Position numbers and translations under genes: made by a program | In this document: positions 56,568-64,000 of the stretch, piece by piece | Numbering within the stretch: position 1 is the first letter of the stretch | How the letters are laid out: the number at the start of each line of letters is the position of its first letter | Notes under the pieces: model-generated | What the model saw: the letters and a program-made list of their open reading frames with translations, nothing else | Database searches by the model: none | Told to the model about the DNA's origin: nothing | NCBI RefSeq assembly: GCF_963169125.1 | Contig: NC_084799.1 | Span: 66,758,643 to 66,822,642, forward strand | Direction: 5' to 3' | DNA from: Humulus lupulus | Taxonomy: Eukaryota > Streptophyta > Magnoliopsida > Rosales > Cannabaceae | Length of the DNA stretch: 64,000 nt

Positions 56568-56638
56568 GTACTTAGGAATAACAATATCTCTGATTCAATT
56601 CCACCAAATATTGGAGAATACCAAAACTTGACTCAGTT
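56568..56638 (+). pseudogene. Captured leucine-rich-repeat exon of a receptor kinase
   Basis: 71 bases between CAAG and GTAAGT that read VLRNNNISDSIPPNIGEYQN then LTQL, one LRR unit. In the SERK/NIK receptor kinases each LRR is a separate 72-base exon, so size and content fit (one base lost). The NNNISxSIPPxIG text is closest to the NIK group, whose transmembrane piece is in CACTA-1. Confidence 0.65.
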
Positions 56639-57689
56639 GTAAGTTTTGATTATACCAATGGAGCTAACTTTTTAAGGTGTTCTTTTTTACTCCAATAGTT
56701 GGAATATTGTAATTTCACTTTAGAGCATTTTTGTTGAACTATATATATATATATAAAAAGTGAGAGAAAGTTCTGCATTTGGGAAAAACAGAGAACAGAG
56801 CATAATGTATTGTATATGGTGTTGCACAGGAGGCATTGAAGTGTTTCTAGGTTCAAAATGTGGTTAATTATTTGGATTTTTTTGTCTTTCTGTTTTGAAC
56901 TAACACTACCAATTTTAATTCTAGAACTTCTATTTTTTTCTCTTGCATAATTTCCCAAGCAAATGATTAGATTCTATTGAGGGGTTTTTATTGGTTATGT
57001 GGCACCCACTATTTTAATTTATTGAGTCATACCAAATACCTGATAGTACTTCATGTTTATGATTTTCTCCATTTGATTTCTATACCAAATACCACTGGAC
57101 TTGCTTACCTCAACTAGGTGAAAGGAGGGTGTGAATTCATATATCTCAGCTTGAATTGAAATTGGTCCATTTCTGCCTTTGATCCCTCCATTTTCAGGGA
57201 CCCCCTATCCTTTTCTGTTTGATGATATTTGAAAGAAAATGGTGATTTTGTGGCTGTTAAAGTGAAAATGGTAATTTCCATAGCATTTTTCTTGAAGTAA
57301 TTTGTGATGCTAGATAATAACAATAAAATATTTCTTTGTTTATTTTTGCAGATGTGACAAGCGAAATAGAAAATGTACTTAATTTTAAAGGCTTTGTGTT
57401 GGGCAGCTGTAGAATATTTTGTGCTGAAAGTAGTAGAATATGTTGAATATTTAAGACTACTTGAATACTTAAAGAACATTTTGTTGTTGATGACAGTGTT
57501 GAATGTTTTAAACTAATTTGTGGATTTGTTAATACAATGATGAATGTTTTAAACTAATTTGTGGACTGTTAATACAATGTTGAATGTTTTTAATTTTTGT
57601 TATTTGAAAATCAAGTTCATTTGATGATGCTAGTATATATTAAAAAGCTAATTTTAATTATATAAATAAAAAAAAATATAATAGAATAA

Positions 57690-58106
57690 ATTAGTGTTAT
57701 ATAAATGAATATATAATGAGAATTTAAATTTATCTAAATATTAAAATAATATGAAAAATGTGTTATAATATCTATTACAATAACACTTTTTATAAGTAAA
57801 GAATTTTGTTATGCAAACTTCGTTATATAACACAATAAAGTGTAGTATAACACAAATTTATAAGTATTGAAATGTGTTATATAATCGACTATAAATAATA
57901 TAATTAAACACTTATCTATTTATTAAAATAACACAGAAAGTGTGTTATCGTTGACAGTATAATAACACATCTGTATAACAATGATAAAGTGTTATGTAAA
58001 GTACCCTGACCTACGAAACATAGTCAGTCTTAACACATAAAAAAGTGTTATGGTATGTTTTGATAACACATTTTTGGTGTTATTAAACGCATTTTTTCTT
58101 GTTGTG
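57690..58106. other. CACTA-2 right subterminal motif cluster
   Basis: At least ten ATAACAC or GTGTTAT words in both orientations within 400 bases, ending at the terminus. Comparable to the cluster in CACTA-1, but the words are one base longer and more regular. Confidence 0.65.
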
Positions 58107-58892
58107 ACACCTCAAGAACAGCTATGATTTCTAATAAAATTCAGTTACAACAAAGATTAAAACATTACCTAAGTTGTTAACGGTGATCCCCTAGCCACAA
58201 GCTATCCGAATTCTATTCCCGAGCCTAAAATTCTTTTGTTTCCATCCACAATCCTCTTAATTCTTCAAGAAAACCAGCTTTAGGAAGCTTAGAGAGAAAG
58301 AGAGTGAGTCGGCCAGTGAAGTGTTTTTGTGTGCTTCTTTATGTTTCCTAAGGCTTAAGTCTCACTCAAGCTAATCCCGAGGCTCGAGGTACCTAAAATG
58401 TCCCCGAGGGAAAAATGGTCAAATTCCCCGGTAATCCCTCCTAAACTTTCTAACTCCAAATATATCCTCAATTATTCATTTCCATTACCCGATAACCCAA
58501 TTTAATGCCAAATACCTAAAATACCCATTGACTTGCCCCGAGTCAGGTATTGGGTCTTGTTGTGACTTTCCTGCTAACTTTCTCCCTAGGATTGTCTCGT
58601 ATTGAGTAACCCAAATAAACCAACATAATAATGTGATCCCTCACATATATCAAATATATGCACATATATACAAATATGCCCATAACGGGCCAAATTACAA
58701 AAGTTGCCCTTCTAATAAGAAATGGGCCCACATGCATATTTAATATCCCTAAACATGCATAACTAGTTATATTATCATATAACTCACATAATCACAATCA
58801 AATATATCAAATAAACATATAATTCCATATATTTCCATCTTGGCCCCCTAATCAAGGCCTTAAGCCTTATTATGTAATTTTGGGACCCTACC
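58107..58892 (-). repeat. LTR C, last part
   Basis: Collinear with the final 680 bases of the B LTRs: CGAGTCAGGTATTGGGTC, CTCCCTAGGATTGTCTCGTA, AATGGGCCCACATGCATATT, TTGGCCCCCTAATCAAGGCC. It ends ACCCTACC, followed by AGTTT, the duplicate of 11635-11639. Together with 11640-12041 and 20846-22140 it makes an LTR of about 2.5 kb. Confidence 0.75.
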
Positions 58893-59530
58893 AGTTTCTT
58901 ACCAAATTTTTTGCCTAAACAGATCTTTATTCACGACAGATACTCACCCATACAAATCAAAAACTCCCTTTTACAGAGAAGATTTCAAGAATACAACAAT
59001 AAACAAGAAAAATTTATCATGCATGAAAACTAAAAGAGTGGTACACAAAAAAATCAAGGCTAAAAAACATAGACAAAGTGGATCATGAAAATATAGAGAT
59101 CGTCAAGAATACAACGATCCTAAGAAACTGAAGGTATGGAGAATGCTTTGTTTTTTGGTTTGGAGAACATGCAAAAATTTGGAGCTCTAGTTTGAGTTTC
59201 TTTTCTGAAAGTTGGGAGAGTAAAAGTGAGAATGGAGAAGGCGAATAAGGGGGTTAAATAGGCAAAAAAGCAACATTCGGGGATGAATCTAGGCCCTTGA
59301 AACAGATTAAAACATGATCCAATGGACCATGTTTAATCTAAAAAATTGGTGGAAAAAGGGGGAATAGGAAATGACATGTGTAGAAAGAGAGTACTCGAGT
59401 AGTCTTAGCATCCATTCTTGTGTTGACACGTGTTCACACTCGAGTGTGGTAGTTGAGCACGTTTCTCGAAAGTAAAGTTCAAAAATTTTCTTCTCACATG
59501 ATTCAAACAAACACTTTTGATGGGGAAAAA
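58893..59530 (+). other. 3' interior of element H with polypurine tract
   Basis: Starts with the right AGTTT copy. No gene is seen. It ends with GATGGGGAAAAA (59519-59530), a polypurine tract directly before the H 3' LTR. Confidence 0.5.
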
Positions 59531-59750
59531 TGTTACACCCAAAATTTTGAGAATAAATAAATATCCTCGAAATGTAAGCTCGCAAGAGATAAACTCGGAA
59601 TTAACAAGTATTCAGTATGATACTTGAACAAATGATCATGCAGTTCCAAGGTGCCATATCAGAGGTATTCGAGCTCGAAAGAAGAAGTCTCCTTCGAAAG
59701 GTGAGTTCGAAATGCTAATCAGATAAGGAGGTGACGATAACTGGAATACC
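59531..59750 (+). repeat. 3' LTR stub of element H
   Basis: Matches 73-194 and 6357-6445 in order and stops at about 59750, where copia coding sequence begins. The remaining ~370 bases of the LTR are missing. Confidence 0.75.
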
Positions 59751-60060
59751 AGGTTTTGGTTCGATGATATCTTCATAACAATCACATCACATTGGTGCAC
59801 AATTTCTTTCACGAGATGGTATTTTTTTCTATATGCTTTCCTTTCTTATGGCTTCTAGGTTCCTTAGAGTTTGCTACTGTTCCAGTGTTGTCACAGTACA
59901 TGATTAGTGGCTTCATATCTAGAATTACTTCCAAATCAGTGTATAACTTCTTAAGCCAAACTGCTTCCTTAGCTGCTTCACAAGCCGATATATACTCGAC
60001 TTGCATGGTTGAAATGAGAATGCTACATTGTTTAATACTTCTCTAGGCTACAAATCTTCC
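59751..60060 (-). pseudogene. Copia RNase H fragment
   Basis: Minus strand reads QVEYISACEAAKEAVWLKKL, MYCDNTGTVANSKEPRSHKK and GKHIEKNTI. This is the copia RNase H with its CDN motif. The last ~30 residues are missing at the junction. Confidence 0.82.
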
Positions 60061-60449
60061 ACCAAGAGTGAACACGGACACAGGCATCAACTTTAGATTG
60101 TGTTTGTCTGATTGGAAGTTAGAATCAGTGTATCCAGTAGGGTTTTACTCACCCCTGGAATATACAAAAATATAATCTTTCATTCTCCTAAGATACTTGA
60201 GGATGTGCTTTACTGCAATCCAGTGTTCCAAATAAGGATTTGATTGATAACGACTTACAATCCCTATTGCATAGCATATGTTGGGCCTAGTACACAACAT
60301 AGCATACATTAGACTTCCAACTGCTGAAGCATAGGGATACTTTCTCGTGTCTTCTTCCTCCTGATGTGTCTTTTGACATTACTATTTGGAAATATTAATT
60401 CCATGTTTGGTCGGTAACTGACCTTTCTTGGAATTCTCCATAGAGAACA

Positions 60450-61160
60450 TTTAAAGAATTGTATCTATATAATTAGCCTGAGAATGTTCCAAGAGCTTGT
60501 TCTTCCTATCCCTTAGGATTTGGATTCTCATAACATATCTTGCTTCACTCAAATATTTCATTTGGAACTTTTCATCTAGCCACTTCTTCACGTTTGACAA
60601 TGTCTCTACATTGTTTCTAATAAAGAGAATGTCATCCACATAAAGAACTAAGAAAACCACTACTTTACCTTTGACATATTTATACACACATGCTTCGTCG
60701 ATATTCTATTCGAAGTCATATGTTTTAATTGTCTCATCAAATGTGATATTCCAAGATCTAGATGCTTGCTTTAATCCATAAATAGATTTTAGCAACTTAC
60801 ATATCTTATGATCTTCCCCTTTCTTAATGAAACCTTATGGTTGTACCATATAGATTCTTTCATCAAGATAGCCTTTGAGGAAAGTTGTTTTGATGTCAAT
60901 CTCCATATCTCATAATCATTTGTGGCAGCAATGGATAAGAGGATGCAAATAGATTTCAACATGGCCACAGGAGAAAATGTTTCTTCATAATCAACACCCT
61001 CTCTCTGAGTGTAACCTTTGGCTACTAGCCTTGCTTTGAAATTATCTACTTTCCCATTTACACCTCTTTTCTTCTTGAAGATCCATTTCCACCCAATGGG
61101 TCTGACATCTTAAGGTGGGTCTACAAGTTCCCAAATAGAATTGGAATACATCGATTCCAT
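60450..61160 (-). pseudogene. Copia reverse transcriptase
   Basis: Minus strand begins WKWIFKKKRGVNGKVDNFKA, then RLVAKGYTQREGVDYEETFS, the standard copia RT opening. After a damaged middle it reads VVVFLVLYVDDILFIRNN with the catalytic YVDD (about 60622-60640), then DEKFQMKYLSEARYVMRIQI. Frames change near 60890 and at 60710. The link to RNase H (60450-60060) is also readable in pieces. Confidence 0.85.
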
Positions 61161-61222
61161 TTCTCAATTCATGACTTCTTGCCATTTTTCCTTTTCAAGA
61201 TCATCCATTGCCTCTTTGAGGG

Positions 61223-61341
61223 TCAATGGGACGTCCTTGTATGTATCATAAACAAGGATATGTGCCTCATGTTCATAGCATCCTTGTCTGGGGTTTCCTT
61301 TTCAAGAATAATGGTTTCCTTGCTTTTTCGTTTATTATTTA

Positions 61342-61376
<35 letters not shown>

Positions 61377-61486
61377 GGTGATGGAATCTTATCAGCTGTG
61401 AGTTCCTCCAAAACTACCTTGCACTGAGATTTATAGTTAGTCATATAGTCGTGTTCAAGGAAGGTCACATTTATGGAAACAAACAC
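61223..61486 (-). pseudogene. Copia linker with polyserine run
   Basis: Region between integrase and RT. A (GAT)n microsatellite (61340-61376 on +) encodes about 12 consecutive serines on the minus strand, followed by LNNKRKSKETIILEKETP. This linker is normally variable in copia elements. Confidence 0.6.
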
Positions 61487-61509
61487 CTTTTGATCCTTGG
61501 GAATATTGA

Positions 61510-62330
61510 AATAACCACCTCATGTCTCTGGAGCATAGCACACAAAAATGCACACTTCAAACCTCGAATTAAGTTTCCCTGACTTAGGTCTAAGAATATG
61601 AGTACGACAATCCCAAATGCAGAAATGGCATAAACTAGGTTTGTTAGCATTCCAAAGTTCCAGTGGTGTTTTTCTTATGGTCTTAGATGGGAATACATTC
61701 AAAATGTAAGTTGTCGTTTGAAGTGTATATCCCCAGAATGAGAGAGGAAGTTAAGAGTAGCTTAGCATAGACATGACCATGTCCAACAAGGTATTGTTTC
61801 TTCTTCTGAAACACCATTTTTCTGTGGTGTTTTAGGTGCTGTGATTTGGGATAGAATAACATGCTCCAGCATGAAATCATTGAATTCTAAATCCAAATAT
61901 TGACCACCTCGATCTGATTAAAGTGTTTTAAGAGTCTTACCTAACTGCTTCTCAGCCTCGGCTTTGAAGTCTTGAAACTTGCCAAAGGTTTCTGACTTCC
62001 TAAGCATTAGGTAAGTATGACCATACCTTGAGTAGTCGTCAATGAAAGTGACGAAGTACTCATAACCACCTCTAGCATGTACATTGATTGGACCAAGATA
62101 TCGATGTGTACAAGTTCTATTGGCTCTTTAGCTCTATTGTCTTTCGATGAGAAAGGACTGTTGGTCATTTTTCATTCTAGGCAAGACTCATAAACTGGAA
62201 TAGTTCCAACAATTAGTTATCTCAATGGTCCATCTTTTGTTAACTGGTTTATTTTGTCTAGACCAATATGACCTAGTCTAAGATGCCAAAGATATGTGAC
62301 ATCCTCATTCGAAACCTTTTATCTTTTCTT
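61510..62330 (-). pseudogene. Copia integrase
   Basis: The C-terminal part is readable as KTIRKTPLELWNANKPSLCH and KSGKLNSRFEVCIFVCYAPE, matching the TPxELWxxxKPS and CxFVGY motifs. Upstream pieces of the catalytic core are spread over several frames with stops. Confidence 0.75.
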
Positions 62331-62735
62331 TCCTTTCGGTTTAGCCACTTTAAATAATTCTGAGTTATTTAGCGATCGTTCATTAGGCTTAAGCATATAG
62401 AGTTTGTTTATTTGTTCCGCTCCACAAATTTTGAAACCATTCTTCGAAATAACAATCACATTATTATCAAAAGAAATATCAAAAGTTTGTTCATGCAACA
62501 TAGATAAAGAAAATAAGTTTTTCGAAAATCCAGGGATAAAATATACATTATTCAAAATAAGAAAAATTTTCCCAAAATATAAACGGACTGTTCCAATTGC
62601 TCTTGCGGTAACGAGCGCTCCACTTCCAACTCGCATAGTTACCTTTCCATGAGCAAGTTCCCTTTTGATGACTTAAGTATCTGCATAGAATAACAAACAT
62701 AGTTAGTGGCTCCTGAATCTAAAACCTAGGATGGC
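62319..62735 (-). pseudogene. Copia protease end and GAG-pre-integrase domain
   Basis: The protease active site VLDSGATNYVC lies near 62720; the preceding tryptophan codon is TAG. The following frame (62636-62319) reads ILNNVYFIPGFSKNLFSLSM and INKLYMLKPNERS, the pre-integrase region that carries the zinc-binding residues in copia elements. Confidence 0.75.
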
Positions 62736-62739
62736 ATAT

Positions 62740-63271
62740 CGTCTTCCACTATATAAGCTTCAAGTACACGCAAATCGAATTTACCTTTCTTTTTCTACTC
62801 AGCGAGATACTTTTTACAGGATCTCTTCCAATGACCTTCAACTCCATAGTGGAAACATTTTCCCTTAGGTTCCTTCTTTTTGGAGTTATTGTCATTCTTG
62901 TTCTCCTTGGATTTTGGTGTCTTCTTGCCTTTCTCAGACTTCTTGCCCTTACTCTTGTCCTTGTCATTGTTCTTCTTCCTCTTCTTCGTTTTATCATCAG
63001 AGGTTGAACGATTCTCCTCTGTCACATTTGTCTATGCCTCTTTGGTTATGGTTTTGTAAGAGACTCAAATGTCTTCAGTTCATTCAACAACTGGGTCATG
63101 TTGAACTCCAACGTATTCATAATATAGTTGGTTGTGAACACAGTGAAAGTAGGAGTGAGGGATTCAAGTCTGCTACTTACTTGTGTACGCTAATCAATGA
63201 CAACCCCATGTATTTTCGCTTCAAGCATCACGTTAATCATGCTCAAGACATGTTCATGCATAGAAACACCT
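62740..63271 (-). pseudogene. gag: Copia Gag with broken zinc knuckle
   Basis: Minus strand begins in mid-Gag at the LTR junction: GVSMHEHVLSMINVMLEAKI, NTLEFNMTQLLNELKTFESL. A very basic stretch (KKRKKNNDKDKSKGKKSEKG) follows, then KCFHYGVEGHWKRSC. The CX2CX4HX4C knuckle has its second Cys replaced by Tyr, so RNA binding is likely lost. Confidence 0.82.
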
Positions 63272-64000
63272 TGTAATGTCCTCCTAATCCTAGATCATTA
63301 CACTGTGTAGTTGAAATAGTGTTTAACTCGTTAATTTGGATTGAAAACATGTAATTGAAACTAACACCAGGTTTAGCTTCTAAAAATTTCAATCAAAAGT
63401 CAACTATTCAATTAAAAGAGGTTGAGTTTGATTCGTGGTATCCCAAAAGGGTTGATAAACTGTTATAGACTCAAAATGAATACAAAAGCCGACCTAAGTG
63501 GAAAAATCAGGGTCCAACCCTAGTTCCAACAGATACCCTCGGCCATGGTAGTTGACAAGGCCACATATGTACACTCCACCCATAAAGCTCTTCAGATCAT
63601 GGCTGGTCCAGCTTTCCCTTGCCCTAACCTGCACCACGTAGCACCCATCAGTCAAGGCTCATTAAGAAAACATAAATATCACCACAAGTAGTTAATCAAC
63701 AGATTATAGAATCATAGCTAACATGCCTAGTAGTAATAACCATACTCGTGTGTGCATTTAATTTATTAAAGCGGCCATGGAGCCACACAGGTGTCGATCA
63801 CACTATTTCTTTTATAAACGGATATAGAGCCGGACAAGTGTGCACCACGCTCCATGTTCCGAGCGTCTATAGAGTCATGCAAGTGTGCATTACTCTTCTA
63901 TATTGGCCCTGCCATTATGGCATACCTTTCACACGCTAATGAAACCAAGCCGAGGTTCAATGTTGGCCCTACCATTTCGGCTTGCATTCTACACGCTAAT
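63272..64000 (-). repeat. LTR of the C/B family, cut by the window end
   Basis: Starts TGTAATGTCCTCCTAATCC, nearly the same as LTR C at 11640 (TGTAATGACCTCCTAATCC). It continues with GACCTAAGTGGAAAAATCAG, ACCCTCGGCCATGG, CATATGTACAC and CGGCTTGCATTCTACACGCT, all in the order seen in B and C. It interrupts the copia Gag; CACCT (63267-63271) would be the left target duplication. Confidence 0.8.

Larger units (their letters stand above)
51091..58106. mobile_element. CACTA-2: remnant CACTA-like element with captured gene fragments
   Basis: The right end (TTTTTTCTTGTTGTG, to 58106) is a variant CACTA terminus (CACAACAAGAAAAAA inverted). Before it lies a dense ATAACAC/GTGTTAT subterminal cluster (57690-58100). 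The left end is not in the window: it was lost together with the A2 5' LTR or lies at a rearrangement. The interior contains pieces of an H+-ATPase, a HUB2-type ligase, an LRR receptor kinase and one unassigned exon. No transposase was seen. After 58106 the text returns to LTR C. A2 appears to have inserted into this element. Confidence 0.65.
73..59750 (+). mobile_element. Element H: outermost decayed Ty3/gypsy retrotransposon hosting most of the window
   Basis: The same LTR start (TGTTACACCCAAA...GAG) is seen at 73 and at 59531. Bases 73-194 and the sequence resuming at 6357 match 59531-59750 in order, including the shared stretch AACTCGGAATTAACAAGTAT and the later GATAAGGAGGTGAC. A purine tract (GATGGGGAAAAA, 59519-59530) directly precedes the second LTR, which fixes a + orientation. 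Between the LTRs lie a gag end, a mutated protease and a reverse transcriptase in the expected order (6830-8148, 10400-10905), split by later insertions. The RT-type motifs and the protease linker resemble the Tat/Ogre-like gypsy branch. The 3' LTR is cut off at about 59750 and joins copia sequence, so H is dead and its right TSD is lost. Confidence 0.7.
59751..63271 (-). mobile_element. Ty1/copia retrotransposon remnant without LTRs
   Basis: Minus-strand order gag (63271-62740), protease (about 62720), GAG-pre-integrase (62640-62319), integrase (62330-61510), RT (61160-60450), RNase H (60060-59751). Integrase before RT is the hallmark of Ty1/copia. Both ends are cut: the left end joins the H LTR, and the right end is interrupted by an LTR at 63272. 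Stops and frameshifts are frequent. Confidence 0.88.

Noticed and set aside
35903..58106. A single 22 kb CACTA element from 35903 to 58106
   Set aside because: The terminus at 43223 pairs with 35903, and the host array text resumes at once after it, so CACTA-1 closes there. The end at 58106 has a different terminal sequence and belongs to another element.
61340..61376. Functional polyserine tract
   Set aside because: It is a GAT/ATC trinucleotide microsatellite in the variable linker of a dead copia element.

Overview
The window looks like nuclear DNA of a flowering plant, most likely a eudicot. The base composition is AT-rich. There are Ty3/gypsy and Ty1/copia retrotransposons primed by the initiator-methionine tRNA, CACTA DNA transposons, and fragments of plant genes with introns (casein kinase 1-like, NIK-type receptor kinase, BRE1/HUB2-type ubiquitin ligase, plasma-membrane H+-ATPase). 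I see no intact single-copy host gene, no tRNA or rRNA gene and no CRISPR array. I cannot name the species from the sequence alone.

Almost the whole window is one nest of elements inserted into each other, and target-site duplications (TSDs) let much of it be unpicked. The outermost element, H, is a decayed Ty3/gypsy element on the + strand. Its 5' LTR starts at 73, its polypurine tract and 3' LTR start are at 59519-59531, and gag/protease/RT remains lie between. Inserted in H are: element A (200-6351, minus, TSD CCACA), itself hit by solo LTR G (2599-3820, TSD TTCTA); solo LTR F (8149-10394) inside the RT; and LTR C, a solo LTR now split over 11640-58892 (TSD AGTTT).

LTR C holds element B (12042-20840, minus, two 2.7 kb LTRs, perfect TSD GCCAA) and then everything from 22141 to 58106. 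That block begins with gypsy remnant D (minus; protease, gag, leader), followed by nine head-to-tail copies of about 0.91-0.98 kb. Each copy consists of an LTR end, the leader and the N-terminal part of gag. Solo LTR E (33121-35242, TSD TCCTC) sits in the ninth copy, and a 7.3 kb CACTA element (35903-43223) sits in the tenth, partial copy. Next is A2 (43239-51090, +), the youngest-looking gypsy element: nearly full-length gag-pol, full 3' LTR, and only about 120 bases of 5' LTR. A second CACTA-like element follows, of which only the interior and right end remain (51091-58106).

Beyond the H 3' LTR stub lies a degraded minus-strand Ty1/copia element (about 59751-63271), cut off by another LTR of the C family that runs to the window end.

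Three things stand out. First, the A/A2 family has an extra open reading frame upstream of gag, preceded by a 67-68 base leader intron whose GTAAGT and CAG borders are conserved in both copies. Second, the D array looks like a satellite forming from a retrotransposon's LTR-leader-gag junction. Third, both CACTA elements carry pieces of several unrelated plant genes with introns retained; one set is in non-native order, and one H+-ATPase piece has lost its catalytic motif. All names come from recognising motifs by eye; no database search was possible.
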